A stretch of DNA of 64,000 nt, taken from NCBI RefSeq assembly GCF_947495275.1, contig NZ_CANLYL010000001.1, positions 310,001 to 374,000 on the forward strand, given 5' to 3'. The notes below the pieces were generated by a model that saw only the letters and a list, made by a program, of their open reading frames with translations, was not told the origin of the DNA and did no database searches. Source of the DNA: an uncultured Roseobacter sp. GTDB lineage: Bacteria > Pseudomonadota > Alphaproteobacteria > Rhodobacterales > Rhodobacteraceae. A program made the position numbers and the translations under genes. Shown here piece after piece: positions 25,277 to 33,890 of the stretch (position 1 is its first letter; each line of letters begins with the position of its first letter).

Positions 25277-25476
25277 TTTTGCTGCCTCATTTCCAGCATC
25301 TTCGTTCAAGAGACCGCTTTGTCTTTGCAAAGCTTCTCCAACCTCTTTGCCGTGGACTGCAGGGCAAAAATCATCCTGTGCCGCGCCTGCAAAAGCTGAC
25401 GCTGCCGGTTGTGCCAGATCGATGATATTGATCGTCTGTCTGCCCCTGTCCCGCCGATGCACCTCTGAGCGTTCAA

Positions 25477-25523
25477 CCACTACATGTTGTGGCGTCATCG
25501 TCGGCCTCCACAAACTGACGTAT
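25477..25523. promoter_or_regulatory. Tandem NrdR-like boxes upstream of nrdJ
   Basis: CCACTACATGTTGTGG (25477-25492) matches 12 of 16 positions of the NrdR consensus ACACTATATATAGTGT. CCACAAACTGACGTAT (25508-25523) is a weaker copy starting exactly 31 bases away, three helical turns, the spacing known for NrdR pairs. NrdR represses ribonucleotide reductase genes, so the location fits. Confidence 0.5.
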
Positions 25524-25739
25524 ATACCCCTACTGGGTCAACGGAATTTTTATAGTTTTTTTGAAGTTTACCGGCTTGACGCATCGCGAATTTTAATCCG
25601 CGCTCACGCCGTCGTGATTCAACATATTAACAGCCGGTTAATATCCCCAGATCGCTGTTTTCGAGCTGCTCTATACCCACCCCTCAATAATTGAATGGAA
25701 TGGCAGCTTTAGACGATATTTCTGAAGCGCCACATGAAT

Positions 25740-25748
25740 TTATCCACA
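25740..25748 (+). promoter_or_regulatory. DnaA-box-like nonamer upstream of nrdJ
   Basis: TTATCCACA, exact match to the consensus, about 465 bases upstream of the nrdJ start. Role not known; DnaA is a known regulator of ribonucleotide reductase genes in E. coli, which makes it worth noting. Confidence 0.3.
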
Positions 25749-25908
25749 GAACACACCCGTTAAGCTTTCAACCAAAGCGTTAACTTTTTCAGAATCAAAT
25801 ATTTTTACGGGTAATCACGCTGTGTTACATTTTTATGTCGGTTTCCCGTCCAGGAACGGTTCCCGCCTCCCCAGATATGGTGAGTAAGCCGTCATTGAGT
25901 GAAAGCTC

Positions 25909-25924
25909 CCACTATATATAGTGG
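25909..25924. promoter_or_regulatory. Perfect palindrome CCACTATATATAGTGG (NrdR-box-like)
   Basis: A 16-base exact palindrome that matches the NrdR consensus at 14 of 16 positions. It is 630 bases upstream of nrdJ and 143 before the next plus-strand gene. No good partner copy was found 31 bases away on either side. Confidence 0.45.
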
Positions 25925-26066
25925 CCGTCCGATCTTGAATTTCGACCACGCTCCACCCCGAAATTGCGCGTTAATCTGGCGATTTCGCGCATTGATTCCT
26001 TTACGGAACCGCACTCACGCCCTCTGATATGAACTATCCGCAGATTGAGATTTGGACACATCCCTT

Positions 26067-26591
26067 ATGGCGCACGCCTCATCTGATTTCGCCGCCATGC
26101 TCCGGCAATGGGACCAGAAGTCGAAACCACAGATCGTCGAAATCTATCAGGCGTTCAAAGATACTGACGATTTCCTGGCCGATCTGCTCGATTTCTGTGG
26201 GATCGCGGATTTGCAAGGCGGGGCCACCTGGTTGATCAAGCACCATTGCGAACAGACCGACCTGGTATTCAGCCCCGCTGAACAATGTCGGTTTTACGAG
26301 ACCTTTGAGCAACTGGCTTCGTGGGACGCGCAGTTACATGCGCTACAAACCATGCACCACGTTCCCATCCCCAAAGCCAGCGGACCGGCGTTGAAGACGT
26401 TCCTCTTCACCGGGATCGCCCAGCAAAACAAACTTGTCCGCGCCTGGTCCTATTACGGGCTGGCCCTTCTGGCCCGCCGATTCCCCGAAGATAAGCCAGA
26501 GGTTTTGGCGGTTCTTGACGAGGCCGCCCTTCAAAATCCATCCGGTGCGATTGCGGTGCGTTTGCGCAAAGCGCGCGCCCTTTTGCCCTGA
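26067..26591 (+). CDS. Uncharacterised conserved helical protein
   Basis: A 174-residue soluble protein, mostly helical, with a repeat-like pattern (LLDFCGIADLQGGATWLIKH, then AWSYYGLALLARRFPEDKPEVL) that resembles HEAT- or armadillo-type repeats. ATG 26067 is preferred to an in-frame TTG at 26052. I do not recognise the family. It is alone on the plus strand, between the nrdJ regulatory region and tRNA-Pro. A scaffold or adaptor role is only a guess from the fold. Confidence 0.65.
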   Translation: MAHASSDFAAMLRQWDQKSKPQIVEIYQAFKDTDDFLADLLDFCGIADLQGGATWLIKHHCEQTDLVFSPAEQCRFYETFEQLASWDAQLHALQTMHHVPIPKASGPALKTFLFTGIAQQNKLVRAWSYYGLALLARRFPEDKPEVLAVLDEAALQNPSGAIAVRLRKARALLP

Positions 26592-26628
26592 CACCAGGGC
26601 TCGTTGCATTAAGCCGCGATTTTGAAAG

Positions 26629-26705
26629 TGGTCGGAGCGAGAGGATTCGAACCTCCGACCCCCTGTACCCAAAACAGGTGCGCTACCAGGCTGCGCCACG
26701 CTCCG
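26629..26705 (-). tRNA. tRNA-Pro (anticodon TGG)
   Basis: A 77-base tRNA with CCA encoded. The acceptor arms CGGAGCG and CGCTCCG pair exactly; the anticodon arm CCTGT-TTTGGGT-ACAGG gives anticodon TGG; the T arm contains GGTTCGAATCC. The D arm GCGCAGCCTGGTAGCGC is typical of tRNA-Pro. Confidence 0.97.
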
Positions 26706-26746
26706 ACTGCGGTCTCTTTAGACGGGGTAATTCGGTTTGAAAACCC

Positions 26747-27208
26747 CTAACACGCCCATTCCGCCTCCGATTTCGAAAATGTTGGATGGCGCAACAGCGT
26801 GCCGGTCGTAATGCCCAGTGCCTCGGCAAGGCCGCCGTTGATCTCCAGCACATGTGTCAGATTGTCACCGCCCGGGATCGGGGTCTCATCGAGCGGCTGC
26901 GCGCGGTGATGGATATGACGCACGGTGCCACTGGCGTCGATAAAGAGCATATCCAGTTCGATCAGGGTATTGCGCATCCAGAAAGATAGGCGTTGCGGTC
27001 GGTCATAGACAAAGAGCATCCCCGCCGCACTCGGCATGGTTTCGCGGTGCATCAGACCTTGGGCGCGTTCCTCTGCATCATCTGCAACTTCCACGGCGAA
27101 CCGCGCCTGCCCCCAATCGCCTTTGAGAAAGACCGTATCGTCCCGGCAGTCCTGCGCCTGAAGGGCCGTCGCCAGAAAGCTGACCACCAGCGCAAGGCGC
27201 AGGATCAT
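26747..27208 (-). CDS. DUF192 family exported protein
   Basis: A 153-residue protein with a signal peptide (MILRLALVVSFLATALQA) and a DUF192 domain: RAQGLMHRETMPSAAGMLFVYD, then FWMRNTLIELDMLFID, and the closing VLEINGGLAEALGI. It acts in the periplasm or envelope; its function is unknown despite wide conservation. The start overlaps the stop of the cold-shock gene by 4 bases (ATGA), so the two are translated from one message, a pairing I know from other Rhodobacterales. The gene ends 41 bases short of tRNA-Pro. Confidence 0.85.
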   Translation of the reverse strand: MILRLALVVSFLATALQAQDCRDDTVFLKGDWGQARFAVEVADDAEERAQGLMHRETMPSAAGMLFVYDRPQRLSFWMRNTLIELDMLFIDASGTVRHIHHRAQPLDETPIPGGDNLTHVLEINGGLAEALGITTGTLLRHPTFSKSEAEWAC

Positions 27209-27747
27209 GTGGAAGCGGCCTCCAACGCGGCTTCCCAGGCAAAAACCTCGGCGGCCATATGGCCACGCTTGCCCTCGATCACCCGCAATGCCAAAGCCTC
27301 CCCCGGCGCTAGATCCGAGAGGCCGGAGCGTCGCAATACTTCCATATGCAGAAAGATGTCTTCTCGGCGGCCAAAAACATTCGCAAAGCCGAACCCTTTA
27401 CCCTTGTCGAACCATTTTACACGCGCAGGTTCTAAAGGTGCTGCGGCGACAACCGCAGGGTCCAAAGCCGCGATGTCGGACAATCCGACCGACTCACCCG
27501 CCTGAGGGGGAAAAAGTGCGATAACCTGCGTGGCCTGAACGCCCCGTTCGGTGCGTTGCACTTCCAGTTCAACCCGTGCTCCATCGGCAACGGAACTCTG
27601 ACCAAAGTTGCGCAAAACGTTAACATGCAAGAGAATATCCGGCCCGCCCGCGTCGGAAACAACGAAGCCAAAACCCTTTACCGGATCAAACCATTTAACC
27701 AACCCGGAAACGGGGGAAGATATCTCTTCGGTCTCGTTCACACACAC
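27205..27747 (-). CDS. Double cold-shock-domain protein
   Basis: A 180-residue cytoplasmic RNA/DNA-binding protein with two cold-shock domains in tandem. Domain 1 has GLVKWFDPVKGFGFVV with DILLHVNVLR (RNP-like motifs), domain 2 has ARVKWFDKGKGFGFANVF with DIFLHMEVLRRSG. They are linked by an Ala/Pro-rich stretch. Single-domain CspA proteins are about 70 residues, so this is a fused pair, common in alphaproteobacteria. The start appears to be GTG at 27747, since an ATG two bases earlier runs into a stop; no strong ribosome site is seen. Confidence 0.88.
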   Translation of the reverse strand: MCVNETEEISSPVSGLVKWFDPVKGFGFVVSDAGGPDILLHVNVLRNFGQSSVADGARVELEVQRTERGVQATQVIALFPPQAGESVGLSDIAALDPAVVAAAPLEPARVKWFDKGKGFGFANVFGRREDIFLHMEVLRRSGLSDLAPGEALALRVIEGKRGHMAAEVFAWEAALEAAST

Positions 27748-28021
27748 ATCTTTCGGTCGCAGTACATTCTTTTAACACAGTCTTGCGCGATTTGGCTTTC
27801 TTGTTTCAAGTTGAAATACTAATTCTTCGGTCTGAAAGTGATCAGATGAAGGCGAAATCTCTTCGTATGCGCATCACGTAGTTGTGAATTTGGATACATT
27901 TCCCGCAAAAATAGAAATTTGTCTTTTAAATCACTGTAGAAGCTAAATACATTTCATCTACGCACATAATATTGTGCGCTGGCAAACACTATTTTTCATC
28001 GCAATGACATTGCTTGTGCAA

Positions 28022-28627
28022 TCACGGGTTGAGGCGGGTGACCGTCCACGGCCCTTGCGGGTCTTTTCTGCGCCATACAAAGCGGTCATGCAGCCTGAAA
28101 TCGCCATCCGCCCAGAACTCAATCTCCAGCGGAATGATGCGAAAGCCCCCCCAAAAGGGCGGACGTTTGGGGTTTGCGCCGTGAATTGCGGTGACCTTGG
28201 CAACTTCAGCCATAAGCGCGGCGCGGCTTGAGAGCGGGCGCGACTGCCGAGAGGCCCAGGCACCCAGGCGGCTTTTGAGAGATCTTGACGCGAAATAAGC
28301 GTCGGCCTTTTGCCCATCTTCTTTTTCGACCAGACCGCGCACCCTGATCTGCCGCCGCAGGCTTTTCCAGTGCATCACGAAGGCCGCCTTGCCCGCACTG
28401 TCCAACTCCCCCGCCTTGGCGCTCTCGTAATTGGTGTAGAAGACGAAAGCATCGCGGTCGATTGCTTTCAGAAGCACCATGCGGGCGTTGGGCAACCCAT
28501 CCGCGTCGACGGTGCTCAGCGCTATGGCATTGGGATCATTCGGTTCGGTATCTTCGGCTTCGGAGAGCCAGCGATCCGCGATCTCAAATGGATTGTCGCC
28601 CGCAAACTTGCCGCTTCTGCTTTCCAT
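28022..28627 (-). CDS. pdxH: Pyridoxamine 5'-phosphate oxidase
   Basis: FMN-dependent oxidase that makes pyridoxal phosphate from pyridoxine or pyridoxamine phosphate. The 201-residue length, [29 protein letters not shown] (FMN and substrate contacts), [15 protein letters not shown] and [18 protein letters not shown], and the C-terminal [10 protein letters not shown] with the substrate arginine, are all diagnostic. ATG 28627 has GAGG nearby. It diverges from fabI. The PLP product serves the two aminotransferases in this window, though no operon link exists. Confidence 0.95.
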   Translation of the reverse strand: MESRSGKFAGDNPFEIADRWLSEAEDTEPNDPNAIALSTVDADGLPNARMVLLKAIDRDAFVFYTNYESAKAGELDSAGKAAFVMHWKSLRRQIRVRGLVEKEDGQKADAYFASRSLKSRLGAWASRQSRPLSSRAALMAEVAKVTAIHGANPKRPPFWGGFRIIPLEIEFWADGDFRLHDRFVWRRKDPQGPWTVTRLNP

Positions 28628-28776
28628 CTCACCCTCACAACACTTGGTAAGACAGCAATTGGGGGAAGCGGCCCAAAGGTCAAGGGCGATGCGCTGACTC
28701 CGACCAGCCTTGATGGGCCTCGCGCAATCGCCTAAAGGACAACAAAGAAAAATCATACGTAAACCGAGGTACCTTC

Positions 28777-29580
28777 ATGGGAAATGATCTTCTGGCGGGC
28801 AAGCGCGGCCTTATTATGGGTCTGGCCAATGACAAATCGATCGCCTGGGGCATTGCGAAAGCCTGTGCCGATGCGGGTGCGCAACTGGCGTTCTCCTATC
28901 AGGGTGAGGCGCTGAAGAAACGTGTCGATCCATTGGCTGCCGAGTTGGGCAGTGACATCGTCCTGCCCTGCGATGTGGGTGACGAGGCATCGCTGGATGC
29001 CCTGTTCGCCGGGCTGAAGGAGCGTTGGGATCAGCTGGATTTCGTGGTTCACGCCATCGGGTTTTCCGACAAGAACGAACTGCGCGGGCGCTATGTAGAT
29101 ACCAGCCGTGGCAATTTCGCCCTGTCGATGGATATTTCTGTCTATTCCTTCACAGCCGTGGTTCAGCGCGCCGAAAAAATGATGACCGAGGGCGGCTCCT
29201 GCCTCACGCTCACCTACTACGGCGCGGAAAAAGTGATGCCCCATTATAATGTGATGGGCGTGGCCAAAGCGGCCCTCGAAGCCTCAGTGCAATATCTGGC
29301 CGAAGATCTTGGCAAGGACGGCATTCGCGTGAATGCGATTTCTGCCGGTCCGATCAAGACGCTTGCGGCCTCAGGCATCGGCGATTTCCGCTACATCATG
29401 AAGTGGAACGAATATAATTCTCCGTTGCGGCGCAATGTGACCACCGAAGACGTGGGCAAGGCCGCCCTCTTTTTGCTGTCTGATCTGGGGTCTGGCACCA
29501 CGGGCGAAAACCTGCATGTGGACGCGGGCTACCATGTGGTCGGGATGAAGGCGGTCGATGCGCCTGACATGAGCAAGTAA
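28777..29580 (+). CDS. fabI: Enoyl-[acyl-carrier-protein] reductase (NADH)
   Basis: Last reduction step of fatty-acid elongation. A 267-residue short-chain dehydrogenase with the FabI-type N-terminus GLIMGLANDKSIAWGIAKA, the catalytic Tyr-x6-Lys in YYGAEKVMPHYNVMGVAKAA, and AISAGPIKTLAASGIGDF. The substrate-binding loop matches the triclosan-sensitive FabI group. The stop codon TAATG shares one base with the next gene's ATG, so the exporter gene follows in the same message. Confidence 0.95.
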   Translation: MGNDLLAGKRGLIMGLANDKSIAWGIAKACADAGAQLAFSYQGEALKKRVDPLAAELGSDIVLPCDVGDEASLDALFAGLKERWDQLDFVVHAIGFSDKNELRGRYVDTSRGNFALSMDISVYSFTAVVQRAEKMMTEGGSCLTLTYYGAEKVMPHYNVMGVAKAALEASVQYLAEDLGKDGIRVNAISAGPIKTLAASGIGDFRYIMKWNEYNSPLRRNVTTEDVGKAALFLLSDLGSGTTGENLHVDAGYHVVGMKAVDAPDMSK

Positions 29581-30197
29581 TGACCGTTGCGGCGCTGACC
29601 CACCTGATGCTTTTGCAGGTGTTGATTGCGATGAGCCCCGGCCCAGCGGTGGTCCTGACCATTCGCACGGCTGCAAGCAAGGGTGCGCGCGCCGCTTTGA
29701 AGATCAGCCTTGGGCTGGCATTGGGCATTCTGCTCTGGGCGATCGCGGCTCTTGCAGGGCTGGCGGTCCTCTTTGAGGTAATGCCCTGGATCCAGACGGG
29801 CCTGCGCCTGATCGGTGCCGCCTTTCTGGTGTGGATTGGCATCCGGCTGTGGCGCGATGCGTCTCACCCGCTCGCGGAGATCGGTACCGAACTAGCGCCA
29901 CAAGGTTATTCCGGCGTTGGACTGGGTGTCTGGACCAATCTGGCGAACCCCAAGGCGCTGGCCTATTTTGCCGCTGTTTTTACCGGGATTTTGCCGGTGA
30001 ACGTGACATTTGCGGATGCCGCCGCCATCCTGGCGGTCGTTTTTATTGTCGAGGCCGCATGGTACACCAGCGTTGCCTTGGTGTTTTCACGCCCGGCACC
30101 ACGCCAGATTTACGCCCGCGTGAAAGCAGGTCTGGAGCGTTTCTTTGGCGCGCTCATTGCAGCTTTCGGGCTGCGCCTGCTTTTCGAAAGGACCTGA
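29580..30197 (+). CDS. LysE/RhtB family exporter
   Basis: A 205-residue membrane protein with about six hydrophobic segments and the LysE-type N-terminus [22 protein letters not shown] (Pro-Gly-Pro turn). Exports amino acids or related compounds; substrate not known. It shares one base with fabI and ends just before the xanthine phosphoribosyltransferase gene, so it lies in an operon whose parts do not share an obvious pathway. A typical 200-210 residue length supports a full-length protein. Confidence 0.88.
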   Translation: MTVAALTHLMLLQVLIAMSPGPAVVLTIRTAASKGARAALKISLGLALGILLWAIAALAGLAVLFEVMPWIQTGLRLIGAAFLVWIGIRLWRDASHPLAEIGTELAPQGYSGVGLGVWTNLANPKALAYFAAVFTGILPVNVTFADAAAILAVVFIVEAAWYTSVALVFSRPAPRQIYARVKAGLERFFGALIAAFGLRLLFERT

Positions 30198-30198
30198 T

Positions 30199-30726
30199 AT
30201 GAGCAAAGATCAAAGCCGCCTGCCCCATGAAAAGGGCTTCCACATCAGCTGGGACCAGATCCACCGTGACAGCCGGGCGCTGGCCTGGCGGCTGGACGGA
30301 CAAGGCCCCGACAACGGCGGCTGGCGCGCGGTTGTCGCGATCACCCGGGGTGGCATGGCCCCTGCGATGATCGTGGCGCGCGAACTCGACATTCGCACGG
30401 TCGACACGATTTCGGTCATGTCCTACCATGCCGGCGGGGGCAAGGCGGACCAGCGCCGCGACGCAGAGGTGCTGAAAGCCCCGGACCAGCAGATGATGGG
30501 TGACGGCACCGGCATCCTGATCATCGATGATCTGGTGGACAGCGGCAAGACGCTGGAACTGGTGCGCGCGCAGTACCCCAAGGCCCATTTCGCCACTGTC
30601 TACGCCAAGCCTCAGGGTGAACCCCAGGTCGATACCTTCATCACCGGGGTGAGCCAGGACACATGGATATTTTTCCCCTGGGACATGGCGCTGCAATATG
30701 TCGAACCCTACCGCGGCACCGATTGA
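30199..30726 (+). CDS. gpt: Xanthine-guanine phosphoribosyltransferase
   Basis: Salvages xanthine and guanine with PRPP. A 175-residue type I phosphoribosyltransferase; the PRPP loop is [19 protein letters not shown], and the [19 protein letters not shown] and FPWDMALQY blocks are typical of bacterial Gpt. ATG 30199 starts one base after the exporter's stop; an earlier in-frame start at 30145 is not used since the ATG has a plausible AAAGGA site. Confidence 0.93.
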   Translation: MSKDQSRLPHEKGFHISWDQIHRDSRALAWRLDGQGPDNGGWRAVVAITRGGMAPAMIVARELDIRTVDTISVMSYHAGGGKADQRRDAEVLKAPDQQMMGDGTGILIIDDLVDSGKTLELVRAQYPKAHFATVYAKPQGEPQVDTFITGVSQDTWIFFPWDMALQYVEPYRGTD

Positions 30727-30788
30727 TCCGACGTCGCGCGCGGGTCAGCCAAAATTGGCACGACAGATGATGCAGGAAAGATGAAGCG

Positions 30789-31970
30789 ATGACACTCTCC
30801 CGAACCGCCACCACCTTTGCCCCCCCGGTGATGGAGGCGCGGCGCTGGCTGGAAGGCGTGAGCTTCCCCGAAGACCGCCCGTTGATGAATGTCAGCCAGG
30901 CGGCACCTGTCGACCCGCCCCCCGATGCGCTGAGGCAGGTCATGGCCGATGTCGCCTTGGGGCGCGATGATGCGCATCTTTACGGTCCGGTGCTGGGCTT
31001 GCCGCCACTGCGTGAGGCGTTGGCCGCGCAGACCGGCGGGCATTACAACGGCCCGGTGACACCCGGGAACGTCGCAATCACCTCAGGCTGCAATCAGGCC
31101 TTTGCGGCGGCCATCGCGACGCTCTGCGCCGAAGGGGATGAAGTCATCCTACCGACGCCGTGGTACTTCAACCATAAAATGTGGCTGGACATGTCCGGGG
31201 TGAAATCCGTGCCACTGAAAACCGGTGCCGATCTGCTGCCCGACCCGGAGCGCGCCGCGGAGCTTATAAACCCACGCACCCGCGCCTTCGCCCTGGTCTC
31301 GCCCAATAATCCCGCTGGCGTGGAGTACCCCGCAGAGCTTTTGCGCGCCTTCTTTGACCTGGCCCGCAACCAGGGGATCGCGCTGATCCTCGATGAAACC
31401 TACCGGGATTTTCACGCCCAAAGTGGCGCGCCGCATGATCTTTTCGAAGACCCCGCGTGGCAGGACACGCTGATTCATCTTTATTCTTTCTCCAAAGCCT
31501 ACCGTCTGACCGGGCACCGCGTCGGCGCCATGATCGCGGCACCTACGCGATTGGCCGAGGTCGAGAAGTTTCTCGACACGGTCGCCATCTGCCCGGGCCA
31601 GATCGGGCAGCATGCGGCCCTCTGGGGCATGCAGAACCTCGGGCAATGGCTGGCAGGAGAGCGGGCCGAAATTCTGTGCCGCCGCGCCGCGATCACAGCT
31701 GGTTTTCCAAAACTTGCTGATCAGGGCTGGGCCCTTTTGGGACTGGGGGCCTACTTTGCCTATATGGCGCATCCTTTTGCCATCAGTTCCGCGGAACTGG
31801 CCCCGAAACTGGTTCAGCAGCAAAGTATTCTGAGCCTGCCCGGCACCATGTTTTGCCCCGCCGACGATCCGGACGGTCGGTCCCAGATGCGGATCGCTTT
31901 CGCCAATCTTGATGCGGCGGGCATCGCTACACTTTTCGAACGGCTTTCGCAGGTTGATGCGGCACGGTGA
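30789..31970 (+). CDS. PLP-dependent aminotransferase, class I/II
   Basis: A 393-residue fold-type I enzyme. SPNNPAGVEYPAELL, LILDETYRDF (Asp and Tyr) and YSFSKAYRLTGHRVG (Schiff-base lysine, then arginine) are present. It differs from the aminotransferase at 16 kb and is closer to the aspartate/kynurenine-type group. It follows gpt by 62 bases and precedes the SurA/PpiD-type gene. Substrate unknown. Confidence 0.9.
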   Translation: MTLSRTATTFAPPVMEARRWLEGVSFPEDRPLMNVSQAAPVDPPPDALRQVMADVALGRDDAHLYGPVLGLPPLREALAAQTGGHYNGPVTPGNVAITSGCNQAFAAAIATLCAEGDEVILPTPWYFNHKMWLDMSGVKSVPLKTGADLLPDPERAAELINPRTRAFALVSPNNPAGVEYPAELLRAFFDLARNQGIALILDETYRDFHAQSGAPHDLFEDPAWQDTLIHLYSFSKAYRLTGHRVGAMIAAPTRLAEVEKFLDTVAICPGQIGQHAALWGMQNLGQWLAGERAEILCRRAAITAGFPKLADQGWALLGLGAYFAYMAHPFAISSAELAPKLVQQQSILSLPGTMFCPADDPDGRSQMRIAFANLDAAGIATLFERLSQVDAAR

Positions 31971-32048
31971 GACCCCTTGCCCCCCGGTCGCGCTGCGCAT
32001 AGACAGTGCGTCAATAACTGACAAATCTGCATGTTGCGAAGGGTGCGT

Positions 32049-33887
32049 ATGGCCAAGGGCAAGAGTGTTTCGAGAACTGCCGTCTGGATTTTGATGGGTC
32101 TTTTGATCCTGGGTCTGGGAGGCTTTGGCGCGACCAATCTCTCTGGAACCATCCGGACAATCGGATCGGTCGGGGACATGCCGGTTTCCGTTGACAGCTA
32201 CGGCCGCCAACTTCAGCAGGAAATCCGCGCCGTCGAGCAGCAGACCGGTCAGGCCTTGCCCTTTGCACAGGCGCAGCAGATCGGATTGGATCAGGCGGTT
32301 TTGCAGCGGCTGATTGCCACGCGGGCACTCGATCATGAAGCCGCACAGATCGGATTGTCGATCGGCGATGAAAACCTGCGGGACCGGATTCTCGAAATTC
32401 CGGCATTTCGCGGCATAGATGGCGAATTTGACCGCGAAGGCTACAGGTTTGCGCTGGAACAGAACGGGGTTTCTGAATCGCAGTTCGAAACGCAGCTGCG
32501 CGAAGAGGTCTCCCGCACCCTGATGCAGGGGGCGATTGTCGGGGGGGTTGTCATGCCGGATGCCTATGTGGACACGCTGGTCAACTACGTGGGTGAACGC
32601 CGCAGCTTCACCTGGACCCGTCTGGGCGATGCAGATCTGGCCGAGCCGGTGGAGACACCGGATGATGCCACGTTGCGCGCTTTCTACGACGCCAATATTG
32701 ACCTCTTCACCCTGCCCGAGACACGCCAGATCACATATGCGGTGCTCAGCCCCGACGCGATGATCGACGAAGTCGAGATCGACGAGGCCGACCTGCGTGA
32801 GGCCTATGATTTGCGCGAAGCCGAATTCAATCAACCTGAGCGCCGTCTTGTCGAGCGTCTGGCCTATCTGGATGACGCCGCCGCAAGTCAGGCCGCAGCC
32901 GCACTGGAAGTCGGCAACAGTTTCGAAGGTCTGGTCGAAGAGCGTGGGCTTGCGCTGGCTGATATTGATCTTGGCGATGTGTCGCTGGCCGATCTCGGAG
33001 CGGCCGGGGAGGCCGTTTTTGCAGCAGAGGTCGGGGCGGTCGTCGGGCCATTGCCCAGCGATCTGGGCCCGGCGTTGTTTCGGGTCAACGCTGTTCTGCC
33101 CGCGCAGTTCACCTCCTTTGAGGAGGCAGTGGAAATCCTGCGCCCCGAGCTTGCCGCCGACCGTGCGTTGCGTCTGGTTGAGGCGCAGGCCGAAACCTTC
33201 GACGACATGCTCGCCGGTGGCGCAACCCTAGAAGAGCTGGCAAATGACACCGACATGACGCTTGGCCAGATTGACTGGAGCACCGAGAGCACTGAGGATA
33301 TTGCCGCCTATGAGGCTTTCAGACGTGCCGCATCAAGGGTGACGGTCGAGGATTTTCCCGAGATCGGGCAGTTGGATGATGGTGGGCTTTTCGCCCTGCG
33401 TCTCGACGCGGTTTTACCACCACGCCCAGCCCCTTTCGAGGACGCGGGCGAAGACGTGCTGGCCGCATGGCAGGCCACCGAGGTTCAAAGCAGGCTGATG
33501 ACGCAGACCGATCCGCTGCTGCCGCAACTGCAGTCCGGCACGGAATTTGCCGACCTCGGGCTGGATGCGGTACGCGAGGAACACTTGCTGCGCAGCGACT
33601 TCGTGGGGGGCACGCCTCCCGGTTTCCTGTCGACGGTGTTTGATCTTGACGCAGGCGATGTGGAAGTCATGGAAGACAACGGGGCCATTGTTATCGTGCG
33701 CCTCGATAGCATCGACGGACCGGAAGAGAACGAAGAGGCCATCGCCCTGCGCGAACAGCTCAGCCAGCAGGCAGGGCAGGCACTGGCGCAGGATCTTTTC
33801 GAGATTTACCGCACAGACGTGACGCTGCGCGCCAATGCCCAGATCAATCCGCAGGCCCTTCAGGCCGTGCATGTGAACTTCCCCTGA
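32049..33887 (+). CDS. SurA/PpiD-type periplasmic peptidyl-prolyl isomerase/chaperone
   Basis: A 612-residue protein with a single N-terminal membrane anchor (AVWILMGLLILGLGGFG, near residues 10-27) and a large periplasmic part. The SurA-N-like helical segment (QQEIRAVEQQTGQALPFAQ) and the following domains fit PpiD. The parvulin domain is weakly conserved, so it may act mainly as a chaperone. ATG 32049 has AAGGG before it and is preferred over the ATG at 32031. It lies only 3 bases before trpE, an unusual but well-known Rhodobacterales arrangement. Confidence 0.85.
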   Translation: MAKGKSVSRTAVWILMGLLILGLGGFGATNLSGTIRTIGSVGDMPVSVDSYGRQLQQEIRAVEQQTGQALPFAQAQQIGLDQAVLQRLIATRALDHEAAQIGLSIGDENLRDRILEIPAFRGIDGEFDREGYRFALEQNGVSESQFETQLREEVSRTLMQGAIVGGVVMPDAYVDTLVNYVGERRSFTWTRLGDADLAEPVETPDDATLRAFYDANIDLFTLPETRQITYAVLSPDAMIDEVEIDEADLREAYDLREAEFNQPERRLVERLAYLDDAAASQAAAALEVGNSFEGLVEERGLALADIDLGDVSLADLGAAGEAVFAAEVGAVVGPLPSDLGPALFRVNAVLPAQFTSFEEAVEILRPELAADRALRLVEAQAETFDDMLAGGATLEELANDTDMTLGQIDWSTESTEDIAAYEAFRRAASRVTVEDFPEIGQLDDGGLFALRLDAVLPPRPAPFEDAGEDVLAAWQATEVQSRLMTQTDPLLPQLQSGTEFADLGLDAVREEHLLRSDFVGGTPPGFLSTVFDLDAGDVEVMEDNGAIVIVRLDSIDGPEENEEAIALREQLSQQAGQALAQDLFEIYRTDVTLRANAQINPQALQAVHVNFP

Positions 33888-33890
33888 CCC

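Larger units (their letters stand above)
25277..26066. other. Long AT-rich intergenic region upstream of nrdJ
   Basis: No supported gene was found in these 790 bases. It holds tandem NrdR-like boxes (25477-25523), a DnaA-box nonamer (25740-25748), several TTAAC half sites and the perfect palindrome CCACTATATATAGTGG (25909-25924). No conserved B12 box (GCCACTG type) was found on the minus strand, so a cobalamin riboswitch is unlikely. Confidence 0.6.

Noticed and set aside
23039-25399. A 786-codon open frame on the plus strand opposite nrdJ
   Set aside because: It lies fully within nrdJ in the antisense direction, its product matches no family and looks like the mirror of GC-rich codons. nrdJ is beyond doubt.
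25277-25908. Cobalamin riboswitch upstream of nrdJ
   Set aside because: No B12 box sequence was found on the minus strand of the leader.
31149-32834. A 561-codon minus-strand open frame
   Set aside because: Antisense to an aminotransferase and the SurA/PpiD-type gene, both with clear motifs.
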